Positions 7,894 through 15,398 of a DNA stretch of 33,273 nt are shown here, in pieces; the stretch's first letter is position 1; every line of letters starts with the position of its first letter. A program made the translations under genes and the position numbers. The stretch is from positions 1 through 33,273 of the forward strand of contig JAWBRV010000014.1 of the NCBI GenBank assembly GCA_038843675.1, in the 5' to 3' direction. The notes under the pieces are model-generated. The model was not told where the DNA came from and did no database searches. It worked only from the letters and a program-made list of their open reading frames with translations. The DNA comes from Candidatus Bathyarchaeia archaeon (GTDB lineage Archaea > Thermoproteota > Bathyarchaeia > 40CM-2-53-6 > CALIRQ01).

Positions 7894-8403
7894 ATGGGCG
7901 AAGAAGGCTGGGTAGAGGTGACGGTCAGGTACAAGGGCTTGGAGAAGACCGTCAGGGGGGATCCGAACGCGGTGGTGAGCGAGTTGATGGCATTCTTCGC
8001 GAACGCGATGCCGGGCTTGGAGGTCATATCGAGGATATCGCTCTCGGTGGATATGGAGGGGCTCCTGAGGGATTGCGAAGGCGTCATAGCCCTAACGCCG
8101 GAGGGGCTCGTGATAACGGCCCCCGTGGATTTCCTGCCGGACAGGGAGCTGATACTATTCCATTTGGCCCTAGCCAAGATCGCCCACTCCCTCGGGAAGG
8201 CGGAGGGATCCTCCCTGACGTCGAGCGAATTGGCCAACAGGGTCAAGCGGAGCCCCGGGACTATAGCGGGGAGGGTGAGCGAGCTCTGCTCCGAGGGGTT
8301 CGCCGAGAGGGTGGGGAAGGGGGAGTACAGGGCGACGACCTACGGCCTCGATCATTTCAGGAGGGCCATATTGCCAAAGGTGAAGCAGAGGACGGAGGGC
8401 TGA
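7894..8403 (+). CDS. Two-domain protein with C-terminal winged helix (paralogue B)
   Basis: A 169-residue relative of the genes at 6912 and 8409. The N-terminal strand pair WVEVTVRYKGLEKTVRGDP is followed by a helical part, the hinge GVIALTPEGLVITAPVDFLP, then DRELILFHLALAKIAHSLG. The C-terminal winged helix is SSELANRVKRSPGTIAGRVS and ELCSEGFAERVGKGEYRATT. The last part matches DNA-binding helix-turn-helix domains; the N-terminal domain is not assigned. A GTG at 7885 is possible, but ATG 7894 with the preceding G5 run is preferred. The next paralogue starts 5 nt after its stop, so both are likely cotranscribed. Confidence 0.78.
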   Translation: MGEEGWVEVTVRYKGLEKTVRGDPNAVVSELMAFFANAMPGLEVISRISLSVDMEGLLRDCEGVIALTPEGLVITAPVDFLPDRELILFHLALAKIAHSLGKAEGSSLTSSELANRVKRSPGTIAGRVSELCSEGFAERVGKGEYRATTYGLDHFRRAILPKVKQRTEG

Positions 8404-8408
8404 GCAAG

Positions 8409-8906
8409 TTGGAGGGCGATGGCACATTGAAAGTGACGATCGAGTGGAGGGGGATGCGCCACGAGGCGGAGGGCGATGTGGACGAGGTCGTGAGGGAAAT
8501 CCTCAAGTTCCTCCAAAGCGCCTGCCCGACCTATGAATTGGCCTCGAGGCTCCTCTTCGCCCCGGATTATGTACAGCTGATGGATTCGCTCTCCAAGTTC
8601 CTGAACATAACGCAGGATGGGGAGATGGTCCTGCTCAAATCCTATATGCCCGCTGATCAATCCATGGGCCTGGTCCTTCTATGCGCCCATATACTCTCGA
8701 AGATCGGCAGGAGGGAGGATGACGAGATGTCGATAGAGGAGCTTAAGAAGCTGACCGGGAAATCCGAGAAGACCGTCAGGAATACTCTGACCCAGATGAC
8801 CAAGGATGGCACCGTGGAGCGGACGGGTAGGGGCAGCTATAGGATAACGAACTTGGGGATGATGCGAATGAGGGAGATGCTGGAATCGAGCTCGGAGGGG
8901 ATGTGA
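8409..8906 (+). CDS. Two-domain protein with C-terminal winged helix (paralogue C)
   Basis: A 165-residue relative of the gene just upstream. It opens with LKVTIEWRGMRHEAEGDVDE and VVREILKFLQSACPTYELAS, then KFLNITQDGEMVLLK and an amphipathic helix LVLLCAHILSKIG. It ends with a winged helix: MSIEELKKLTGKSEKTVRN, TLTQMTKDGTVERTGRGSYR. TTG at 8409 has GGAGGG about 9 nt upstream inside the end of the previous gene. Strand order and wing motif (G-R/K-G-x-Y-R) match paralogue B closely and A more loosely. The partners and DNA targets are unknown. Confidence 0.78.
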   Translation: MEGDGTLKVTIEWRGMRHEAEGDVDEVVREILKFLQSACPTYELASRLLFAPDYVQLMDSLSKFLNITQDGEMVLLKSYMPADQSMGLVLLCAHILSKIGRREDDEMSIEELKKLTGKSEKTVRNTLTQMTKDGTVERTGRGSYRITNLGMMRMREMLESSSEGM

Positions 8907-8991
8907 AGCGGGAGGGGTTTAGGGGCCTTGGGGATGCGCCGATTGGAAGGCGCGGCGGCGGGAGTTTAAGGCTCCCGGGAGGGGGAATGGA

Positions 8992-10068
8992 ATGGTCCAC
9001 CGCGCCCAAGCTATAGTGGGCAATGGGGAAATAAGTAATTTACTGTTGAGGGGGCCGAGGGCCTCCATACCGGAGGCCCTCATGAGGCTCAGCTTCGATA
9101 GCTTGGAGCGGCTACCGCCCATAAGGGGGCTCCTCGGGGAGGGCTTGGAGCCGATCGAGGAACCGCCATTGGAGCTGAGGGCCCCGGAGGCCCCGATGGA
9201 GCCCATCAGGATCGCCCCGAGGGAATGCGATTCACCGATAGCGGCCATCGACGTTTCCGTTTCGAAGATTGGGGAGACTAGGGAGGGCATCGTGGTGGCC
9301 CTCAGGGGAGTCGCCGTATGGAGGGCCGGCGCCTCCTATCGCTATATCAGGTACGGCCCGCTCCCGTTCCATATAGCCGAGGGGGGCTCGATCGCGGGCC
9401 TTATGGAGCCGGAGGGGGACGATTGCCCGGCGCTCCAATCCGGCTTGATCCAGATAGCGACCCGATTGAGGAATCTGATGGAGCGTTGGCTTCAGGAATC
9501 GATCTGCGCCTCCTTTAGGGATTCCATCATACTCTTCGATGGCTCGCTAACGGCCGGGACCCCGGATAACCCGGCCGGGGCGCTGGGGAGGATCTTGAGG
9601 AAGGCTAGGGATAATGGGAACTCTGTCTTGGCCTTCTCGAAGGCCACGAAGCTCGCATACGATGGCCGGAGCGTCCTAGAGCTGGCCAAGGGGGCGGAGC
9701 CGCCCTATGTGATCGATATAGATGAGCTCATCTCCAAGTGCTTCCCCTCCCACCCCATAAAGCTGCTCGGCAGGGTCTTCATCTCGAGGCTCTCCCGGGA
9801 TGGCCCAGCATTCAGGCTCGATGTGGATAGGGGGATCGGCCTAGAGGGCGCCCTCGAGGCGATCTCCAAGCTTTTGGGCTCCGATATAGCGAGCGCTGGA
9901 TATCCGGAATGCCTGAAGCTGGCCCATATTTTGAGCTCATTCACCTCCAATGAGGTCGTTGGGATCCAAAGGTTCCTCTCGGGCTTCAAGGGGATCCAAT
10001 TGATCCAAAGGCCGAACCTGAGGAGGATCCTCTTCGGCCCCTTCGGGGGCTGGAGCGGGGCGGCCTGA
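8992..10068 (+). CDS. nurA: NurA-family 5'-3' nuclease
   Basis: NurA is the nuclease partner of the HerA helicase in archaeal DNA double-strand break end resection. The 358-residue protein has the two expected acidic motifs: IAAIDVSVSK (around residues 84-93, with DVS where DGS is common) and SIILFDGSLTAGTPDN in the middle. Further family blocks include AFSKATKLAYDGRS and the basic C terminus. A TATA-like GAGTTTAAGG at 8962-8971, enclosed by a GGGAG/CTCCC hairpin, is about 25 nt before ATG 8992, giving an almost leaderless mRNA. HerA begins one base after the NurA stop. rad50 and mre11, often next door, are absent here. Confidence 0.92.
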   Translation: MVHRAQAIVGNGEISNLLLRGPRASIPEALMRLSFDSLERLPPIRGLLGEGLEPIEEPPLELRAPEAPMEPIRIAPRECDSPIAAIDVSVSKIGETREGIVVALRGVAVWRAGASYRYIRYGPLPFHIAEGGSIAGLMEPEGDDCPALQSGLIQIATRLRNLMERWLQESICASFRDSIILFDGSLTAGTPDNPAGALGRILRKARDNGNSVLAFSKATKLAYDGRSVLELAKGAEPPYVIDIDELISKCFPSHPIKLLGRVFISRLSRDGPAFRLDVDRGIGLEGALEAISKLLGSDIASAGYPECLKLAHILSSFTSNEVVGIQRFLSGFKGIQLIQRPNLRRILFGPFGGWSGAA

Positions 10069-10069
10069 T

Positions 10070-11503
10070 ATGAGGTTCTACAAAAAGGAGGGCAACACGG
10101 CGCACGTGATCGCCTTCCCGGATGAGGAGGTTGAGAGGGGCGATTACCTGCTCATAGAGGATCGGGCGAGCAGGAGGGGCTTGATCGCACAGGTCATAGA
10201 CGTGCAATTCGTGAACCTACCGGGCGTTCTGGAGGATCTGTTGAGGGATACGATGACCGAGGCGTCGATAGAGGGGGAGGACGAGGACCCATTCGGGGTT
10301 TCCTCGCAAGTGGCCTGCCTGAAGGACGCGAGGCTATTGGTTTGCAAGATAAGGGGGGCGATCGATGGCGGGGAGCTCTTGGCCCATGCGCCTTGGCTTC
10401 CCTCAAGGATCGGGTCCAGCGTTAGGAAGCTCTCCATTGAGGACCTGATCCGGGACGGCAGCCCCAAGAGGCCCATAAGGCTTGGGAGGACGAAGTCCGG
10501 GAGGGAGGTCGTGATAGACGCCAAGGGATTGGATGGGAAGCTGAACATAATAATGGGGAGGAAGGGCACCGGGAAATCGCATTTCTCGAAATTGCTCCTC
10601 CTGAACCTGACGAGATACGGGGCCCCTTGCTTGGTCTTGGATATAAACGGGGAATACGTAAATTTAGGCAAGGATTGGGATGGCCGCCCGAACGAGTTCA
10701 GCGATCGAATAATGGTCCTAAGGCCGGGGATCCATAAGTTCGATATCAAGGGGGTAGGGCTGAAGGCCATGATGGATATATTGCTCCACGCCCTCGACCT
10801 GCCGCCGACATCGGCGAAGGTCTTCGCAAATATGTGGAAGGAGCTGGCGCTTCGGAACGCCCTCAGCCTAAGCTCGATAGGGACGGCCATCCAATGCTGG
10901 AGTTGTCACGAGAGCGTTAGGGAGGCCCTCGCCTCCCGATATCATGCCCTAGTTGAATCGGACGTATTCGAGGACGAGGGGGGAATGGACTTCGGTGAGG
11001 TGGCGAAATGGCTCCAAGGCGGGAACTCCGTCGTGGTAAACATGAGGAACAAATCCTCCTTGGTCCGGAGGATCTTGGTCGAGCTCTTCCTCGGGAAGCT
11101 GACGGAGCTTTTATCCAACCACGCCCTGAGGGCCATATTCCTATTCGCTGAGGAAGCGCACTTATACTTGGGGAATACCTATTGGGATGACGTCGTGACG
11201 AGGATGAGGCATTTGGGCATATTCGCCACCTTCATAACCAACCAGCCCGAAACCATAAGGGAGGGGATCTATAGGCAGGCGGATAACATATTCCTATTCA
11301 ACTTCGCCAACGACCACGACCTAGACTTCGTCTCCAAGACGGCGAAGCTGGATGCGGAGAGCGTCAAGCTCCTCGTGAGCGGGCTCCCAGAAAGGCATTG
11401 CCTATCGATCGGGGAAGCCGTGAGGAACTTCCCGCTGATCTTCGAGGTGGATAGGCTATCGGCCGATACGCTGGGCCAAACGAGGTACTTCTTCAACGAT
11501 TGA
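10070..11503 (+). CDS. herA: HerA bipolar DNA helicase/translocase
   Basis: HerA is a hexameric FtsK-like ATPase that works with NurA to generate 3' single strands for recombination. The 477-residue protein has an N-terminal HAS-barrel-like region (about 1-130). It then has Walker A IIMGRKGTGKSHFSK near residues 161-174, Walker B AIFLFAEEAHLYLG around 358-368, the sensor stretch ATFITNQPE, and the arginine-finger region IYRQADNIFLFNF. Length is normal for the family and no lesion is visible. It is separated from nurA by a single base. The stop codon overlaps a possible TTG start of the next gene, so the three genes are tightly coupled. Confidence 0.94.
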   Translation: MRFYKKEGNTAHVIAFPDEEVERGDYLLIEDRASRRGLIAQVIDVQFVNLPGVLEDLLRDTMTEASIEGEDEDPFGVSSQVACLKDARLLVCKIRGAIDGGELLAHAPWLPSRIGSSVRKLSIEDLIRDGSPKRPIRLGRTKSGREVVIDAKGLDGKLNIIMGRKGTGKSHFSKLLLLNLTRYGAPCLVLDINGEYVNLGKDWDGRPNEFSDRIMVLRPGIHKFDIKGVGLKAMMDILLHALDLPPTSAKVFANMWKELALRNALSLSSIGTAIQCWSCHESVREALASRYHALVESDVFEDEGGMDFGEVAKWLQGGNSVVVNMRNKSSLVRRILVELFLGKLTELLSNHALRAIFLFAEEAHLYLGNTYWDDVVTRMRHLGIFATFITNQPETIREGIYRQADNIFLFNFANDHDLDFVSKTAKLDAESVKLLVSGLPERHCLSIGEAVRNFPLIFEVDRLSADTLGQTRYFFND

Positions 11504-11526
11504 GTTTGGCCGAGAGAGGGTCGCCC

Positions 11527-12351
11527 ATGATGGATGAAAGGGGGGCGCGGAGGGCCGCTCGGGTGGAGGGGGCGGAATGGGAGGCGCGATCCATCAGATC
11601 ACTGCACTTCAGGGATCCGCTCCTCTCGAAGGCCCTCCCGGGCCAATTCGCGATGGTATGGATCCCGGGGGTGGATGAGGTACCGATGAGCATCTCCAAG
11701 ATTGGACCCGGGGATTCGGCCTCGATAACCGTTAAGGGCGTTGGGGAAGCTACGCGCGCCCTGCTGGGGATGGGCATCGGGGATCGCATCTGGGTGAGGG
11801 GCCCCTATGGGACCCATTATAAGTTCGAGGCGTTCGAGAGGCCCCTGCTGGTGGCTGGCGGCGTTGGGGCCGCATCCCTATTGCCCCTCGCCGAGGCCAT
11901 GGAGGCGGCGGGCGCGACCCAGACATTGATCATCGGGGGCAAATCGATTGAGGAGATCCCGCTCCTGCGCAGGGCCAGGGCATTGGAGGCCTCTGGGGGC
12001 TTGAGGCTAGTCTTGGCGACGGAGGATGGCTCGCGCGGGGAGAGGGGATTGGCATCTGAGGTGGCGGAGCGCTTGCTTAGGGCCGAAGATTACGATTCGA
12101 TGTTCGCCTGCGGTCCGGAGCCGATGATCCTAGCCCTGATGGCGATCGCGGGGCGAAGGGGGATCCCCTTCCAAGCCAGCCTCGAGAGGCTTATGAAATG
12201 CGGCGTGGGCGTATGCGGAAGCTGCTGCATAAATGGCTTAAGGGTATGCAAGGATGGCCCCGTCTTCGAAATGGAGAGGCTCAAGGGGCTCGAGGACCTC
12301 GGGAGGGTCAAGCTGGATGAGAGCGGCAGGAGGGTGCCGCTCGATGCCTGA
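11527..12351 (+). CDS. pyrK: PyrK-like dihydroorotate dehydrogenase electron-transfer subunit (FAD/[2Fe-2S])
   Basis: PyrK passes electrons between dihydroorotate dehydrogenase and NAD in pyrimidine synthesis. About 274 residues show an FAD-binding barrel (PGQFAMVWIPGVDEVPMSIS, where x-P-M-S-I-S is the flavin motif), GDRIWVRGPYG, a Rossmann-type NAD site (PLLVAGGVGAASLLPLA), FACGPEPMI, and a C-terminal iron-sulfur motif MKCGVGVCGSCC followed by VCKDGPVF. The last motif is characteristic of PyrK. No pyrD lies in the window, so another oxidoreductase partner is possible. ATG at 11527 follows AGAGGG; an upstream TTG at 11500 overlapping the herA stop is an alternative. The gene overlaps the next by 8 nt. 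Confidence 0.87.
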   Translation: MMDERGARRAARVEGAEWEARSIRSLHFRDPLLSKALPGQFAMVWIPGVDEVPMSISKIGPGDSASITVKGVGEATRALLGMGIGDRIWVRGPYGTHYKFEAFERPLLVAGGVGAASLLPLAEAMEAAGATQTLIIGGKSIEEIPLLRRARALEASGGLRLVLATEDGSRGERGLASEVAERLLRAEDYDSMFACGPEPMILALMAIAGRRGIPFQASLERLMKCGVGVCGSCCINGLRVCKDGPVFEMERLKGLEDLGRVKLDESGRRVPLDA

Positions 12352-12925
12352 GGGGATTGATTGCGCCGTGGATGCCCCGGAGAAGGCTTTTGAGGCATCA
12401 GGCGCGAATGCCGAACGCGCCTCGGAAGCGGTCAAGCGGCTTTACATGGAGCTCGTTAAGGAATACGCCTCGATGCTGAAGGATTTGCTGGGGAATAGGC
12501 TCCGCTCCGTTTGCCTATTCGGGAGCGTCGCTAGGGGGGACTTTGAAGTGGGGAGCGATGTGGATCTTTTGATCGTTGTGGAGGGCCTCCCGGAGGACGT
12601 TGGGAACAGACACTCCATGTTTAGGGATTTGAGGACGAGGATCGCCTCCAGTAAGGCCGCTCGGGGGATTAGGGAGCTAGGCTATTCCGCCGCCGCATCG
12701 GAGATCTATCTAACGCCCGAGGAGGTGGAGAAGCATCCGCCCATAATGCTCGACATCGTCGAGGATGGCATCATCATTTACGATAGTGACGGTTTCTTGA
12801 GGAAGGTATTAGAGGACATCAGGGCCAAGCTCCGGGAGCTGGGGGCCCGCAGGATGAGGATCGGCAAGGGCTGGTATTGGGTTTTGAAGCCTGATGCTAA
12901 GCTGGGCGAGGAGATAAGGGTTTGA
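12344..12925 (+). CDS. MNT-type minimal nucleotidyltransferase
   Basis: A 193-residue nucleotidyltransferase-fold protein of the MNT family, commonly the partner of a HEPN protein. The fold signature CLFGSVARGDFEVGSDVDLL (about residues 57-76) contains Gly-Ser and the two metal-binding aspartates (SDVDLL). In characterised MNT-HEPN modules the MNT protein can be an antitoxin that adenylylates the HEPN toxin; this role is inferred here. ATG at 12344 has AGGAGG about 10 nt upstream and overlaps the pyrK end. The HEPN gene starts inside its stop codon, so the pair is translationally coupled. It is longer than minimal MNT proteins, with extra C-terminal residues including KGWYWVLKPD. Confidence 0.88.
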   Translation: MPEGIDCAVDAPEKAFEASGANAERASEAVKRLYMELVKEYASMLKDLLGNRLRSVCLFGSVARGDFEVGSDVDLLIVVEGLPEDVGNRHSMFRDLRTRIASSKAARGIRELGYSAAASEIYLTPEEVEKHPPIMLDIVEDGIIIYDSDGFLRKVLEDIRAKLRELGARRMRIGKGWYWVLKPDAKLGEEIRV

Positions 12926-13347
12926 TGAATAAAGAAATGGCCAAGGATTATCTCGAGAGGTCGCTCAGATGCTTGGAGGAGGCGGAGATGGCCTTCGCCA
13001 AGGGCGACTACGCCGGAACCGTTAGGCGGGGCCAAGAGGCTTTCGAGCTATGCCTGAAGGCATTGTTGAGGGCGATGGGCATAGAATATCCCAAGGAGCA
13101 CGACGTGAGCGATGTCTTGGAGGCGGAGAGGCATCGGCTTCCGGATCGGTTGCTCGGGGCTCTGGAGGAGATGAAGGCCCTCAGCAGGGAGTTGGCATCG
13201 CTGCGCGGCCCGGCCCTATATGGCTATGAAAGGGAAGGGATACCGGCCAGCAAGGCCTTCAAGCGCGATTACGCGAGCTCGGTCCTCGAGAAGGTAAGGG
13301 GGCACGTGGGCGCCATAAGGGATTTGCTGGCGCCCATCCTCCGATAA
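12925..13347 (+). CDS. HEPN-domain protein, partner of the MNT nucleotidyltransferase
   Basis: A 140-residue all-helical HEPN protein. The helices MAKDYLERSLRCLEEAEMAF, YAGTVRRGQEAFELCLKALL and the loop YPKEHDVSDVL fit the fold. A C-terminal LRGPALYGYEREGIPASKAF matches archaeal HEPN proteins. The RNase motif R-x4-6-H of many HEPN toxins is not evident, so catalytic activity is uncertain. ATG at 12925 shares a base with the upstream TGA. The pair may form a toxin-antitoxin module, or a regulatory complex within the nurA-herA operon. Confidence 0.85.
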   Translation: MNKEMAKDYLERSLRCLEEAEMAFAKGDYAGTVRRGQEAFELCLKALLRAMGIEYPKEHDVSDVLEAERHRLPDRLLGALEEMKALSRELASLRGPALYGYEREGIPASKAFKRDYASSVLEKVRGHVGAIRDLLAPILR

Positions 13348-13400
13348 TGGCCTAACTTGAGCGCCCTCCAATCGGATCTCGGGGCCGCGCTATGGGAAAA

Positions 13401-13412
13401 CAATTATTAATA
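13401..13412 (+). promoter_or_regulatory. TATA-box promoter for rps30e
   Basis: CAATTATTAATAG lies about 40 nt before the inferred start of rps30e, which predicts a transcript start near 13430 and a short leader carrying GGTGGTGA. A second AT-rich patch (GATTAAAAT, about 13420-13428) is an alternative. Confidence 0.45.
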
Positions 13413-13445
13413 GCCGGCGATTAAAATCCTATAGGGTGGTGAACC

Positions 13446-13613
13446 ATTCCGACCCATGGCTCCATAACCAAGGCCGGCAAGGTTAGGTCTCAAACGCCGA
13501 AGATCCAAGGGCGCGAGAGGAGGTCCCCCATCCCGAGGATCAGGGTCAGGTCCCTAGCTAGGAAGAGGCTGATCCTCGGGAGGAAGCCGGGCCAGAACTG
13601 GGGGGCCGTCTAG
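13446..13613 (+). CDS. rps30e: Small-subunit ribosomal protein S30e, apparently starting with ATT
   Basis: A 55-residue basic protein of the archaeal/eukaryotic 40S-like subunit. The frame reads PTHGSITKAGKVRSQTPKI and then RSPIPRIRVRSLARKRLILG, ending GRKPGQNWGAV, an unmistakable S30e. Homologues begin Met-Pro-Thr-His-Gly; here the codon before Pro is ATT. An in-frame TGA lies two codons upstream, and no ATG, GTG or TTG exists between that stop and the conserved residues. GGTGGTGA sits just before the ATT with plausible Shine-Dalgarno spacing. So either ATT is the start codon or the base is an error. The stop overlaps the convergent DUF763 gene end by 4 nt. Confidence 0.9.
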   Translation: MPTHGSITKAGKVRSQTPKIQGRERRSPIPRIRVRSLARKRLILGRKPGQNWGAV

Positions 13614-14734
13614 CCCCTTCGGCGCCCTTGGTTAGCGGAGGCCCCAAGCCTCCTCAGCGCGCTCATCTTCTCCCCATCCCCGAGCCTCGATTCCTCTATG
13701 GCTTTCTTCAGGAAGCTTATGGCCTCGTCCATGGCCCCCCTATCGACCGGGAAAGGAACGCCGTCCTTCCCACCAAAGGCGAATGAGAATTTGGCCGGGT
13801 CCCTCCAGCTCGGCGCCGCGCCGTAGATCAGCTCGGCTATGAGGGCCAATCCCCTGATGGTGGAGGGCCCGATCCCCCTTATGGCCAGCAATTCCTCGTA
13901 ATCCCTCGGTTGGATCTCATAGGCGATCTCGAGTGCCCTCCAATCCATCCGCCTCGGGACCCTATATTCCATGGGGGCCGGGCCGGGCCCGCCTTCGATC
14001 CACCCATCCATCTTGGCCTGGACTCGCGAGGGGATCGATGCCAAAAGCCTCGATATCCTCCTCGCCCCCTCCTTGGATAGATCGCATGAAACCCTCCTAG
14101 CCTCCTCGCTGGACTTGGCCGTCATGTCCAAGACCCTATCGTGGAGGATCTGCGCGGCGATACCTCTATGGGGTTCCCGGACGAAGCTGGTCAAGCCATC
14201 TGAGATCCAATGGTACCTCCTCGCCATCCTCGTGGCCGGGTTCATGCCCTGCTGGACGATTGCCCAACCCCCGTCCTCGCCCACGAACAGCGAGTGATGG
14301 TATAGGACATATCCGGCTTGTATGGCCGCGTTATCGACCTTCGCCGCCATCCTGCTGGCGTATTTGAGGCGCTCGACTTCCTCGTCCGATATGCCCATGG
14401 CCGGGCCGAGGGCATCCAATTCCCCCGGCGCCCCCCTCGCATGCCTTCCCTTCCCGCCGACGACCTTGACGCCCGCATCGATCGAATTTAGGGCCGCTTT
14501 CAGGGCGTAGCAGGTGGTCGTCGTGGATCCGCTGCTGTCCCAATCGAAGCCGAGCGCGTTCGAGCAGGCTTGGAAGAAGAGCGGGTCGGATAGCCGGCGG
14601 AGTATCTCCCGGCTGCCGTATTCATCGTATATGGCTTGGAAGATGCCCTTGGCCAGCGCTACCATACGGACCAATAGCCAGCCCGGGGCCTCCCCCCAAT
14701 GGAGCCTAAGCTCCGCCAAGCCCGCCCGCTTCAT
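13610..14734 (-). CDS. DUF763-family protein (COG1415) with helix-hairpin-helix motif
   Basis: A 374-residue DUF763 protein, a family of unknown function conserved mainly in thermophiles and often suspected of nucleic-acid processing. Recognisable blocks are MKRAGLAELRLHWGEAPGWL, LSDPLFFQACSNALGFDWDS, SGSTTTTCYALKAAL, VVGGKGRHARG, and near the C terminus a helix-hairpin-helix motif LLAIRGIGPSTIRGLALIAE. Other conserved pieces are QGMNPATRMARRYHW and HRGIAAQ. The length is normal and no lesion is seen. ATG at 14734 follows a TATA box (AAATATAAAAG) by about 35-40 nt. The gene converges on rps30e. Confidence 0.9.
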   Translation of the reverse strand: MKRAGLAELRLHWGEAPGWLLVRMVALAKGIFQAIYDEYGSREILRRLSDPLFFQACSNALGFDWDSSGSTTTTCYALKAALNSIDAGVKVVGGKGRHARGAPGELDALGPAMGISDEEVERLKYASRMAAKVDNAAIQAGYVLYHHSLFVGEDGGWAIVQQGMNPATRMARRYHWISDGLTSFVREPHRGIAAQILHDRVLDMTAKSSEEARRVSCDLSKEGARRISRLLASIPSRVQAKMDGWIEGGPGPAPMEYRVPRRMDWRALEIAYEIQPRDYEELLAIRGIGPSTIRGLALIAELIYGAAPSWRDPAKFSFAFGGKDGVPFPVDRGAMDEAISFLKKAIEESRLGDGEKMSALRRLGASANQGRRRG

Positions 14735-14768
14735 GGCCAGCGCTTCGGGCCAATTTCAGCGATGGGCC

Positions 14769-14780
14769 CTTTTATATTTG
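14769..14780. promoter_or_regulatory. Bidirectional TATA element between DUF763 and the UPF0175 remnant
   Basis: CTTTTATATTTG reads as a TATA box on both strands. It is about 35-40 nt from ATG 14734 on the minus strand and about 25-30 nt from TTG 14805 on the plus strand. Confidence 0.45.
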
Positions 14781-14804
14781 TCATCGAAGAATTGACAAAA
14801 TGAT

Positions 14805-15038
14805 TTGGCCAAGCTTTACGGCGAGGGCTCGATGACCTTGGAGAGGGCCGCGATGGAGGCCGGCGTATCCGTGAGGGAGATGATGGAGCATTTGAAGCGG
14901 GGGAGGGTGCCCGCCCAATACGATATCGAGGACCTAGATATGGGGCCTTCTAGGGAGGATGGGGAGGTAAAACTGGGAGCTAGGTTTTCTTCAATAACTC
15001 CAACATCTCGCCCACGGTTACTATTCTTATTCCTTTAA
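14805..15038 (+). CDS. UPF0175-like antitoxin remnant
   Basis: The first 50 residues, LAKLYGEGSMTLERAAMEAG then VSVREMMEHLKRGRVPAQYD and IEDL, match the helix-turn-helix core of UPF0175 proteins, small antitoxins usually encoded just before a PIN toxin. The usual longer N-terminal part is missing, and after IEDL the sequence loses similarity and runs 59 nt into the convergent PIN gene. No partner toxin follows on this strand. The TTG start fits the TATA box at 14769, so the short gene may still be transcribed. It is probably a degraded antitoxin; the C-terminal extension is doubtful. Confidence 0.55.
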   Translation: MAKLYGEGSMTLERAAMEAGVSVREMMEHLKRGRVPAQYDIEDLDMGPSREDGEVKLGARFSSITPTSRPRLLFLFL

Positions 15039-15396
15039 ATTCCTTAAGGGACAGCAGATGTCCATCTCCGGAAACTACATACTCAGCTTTACCCTCGAGA
15101 GCCGTTTCAACGAAGACGTTATCCTTTGGATCGATCGTAAGTTGGTCAAGCTTGGTCCCGGGCTTCACCAATATCGATCTCGAATATAAGAGCCTCCTGA
15201 ACCTTCGAAGCTTGGGAGCGGTGATGTATCTCCTCATTTTTGGGCGCTCCATAACCTCGTCAAATTCCTTCAGTATTTCTGGCGATAGTATGAGCGTAAT
15301 CTCCCCTCGTATCGCTTTTCTCAATAGATCTCTAGGATTGCCCTTCTTAATGAGGCTCGATATCAATACGTTCGTGTCGAAAACGACCTTCGTCAT
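14980..15396 (-). CDS. PIN-domain ribonuclease toxin (COG1569-like)
   Basis: A 138-residue PIN-fold RNase, the likely toxin of a type II toxin-antitoxin pair. Acidic active-site residues are visible: Asp in VVFDTNVLISSL, Glu in LSPEILKEFDEV, Asp in DPKDNVFVETAL and Asp in VVSGDGHLLSL. It begins two bases after the stop of the AbrB-type gene, with AAGGCGTAGGT as Shine-Dalgarno region, so translation is coupled. The pair is more AT-rich than its surroundings, which suggests it was acquired as a unit. Confidence 0.9.
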   Translation of the reverse strand: MTKVVFDTNVLISSLIKKGNPRDLLRKAIRGEITLILSPEILKEFDEVMERPKMRRYITAPKLRRFRRLLYSRSILVKPGTKLDQLTIDPKDNVFVETALEGKAEYVVSGDGHLLSLKEFKGIRIVTVGEMLELLKKT

Positions 15397-15398
15397 AC

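Noticed and set aside
7830-8906. A 358-residue ORF spanning both downstream paralogues in one frame
   Set aside because: Its first half is the wrong frame over paralogue B; only the part after 8409 is coding, as paralogue C.
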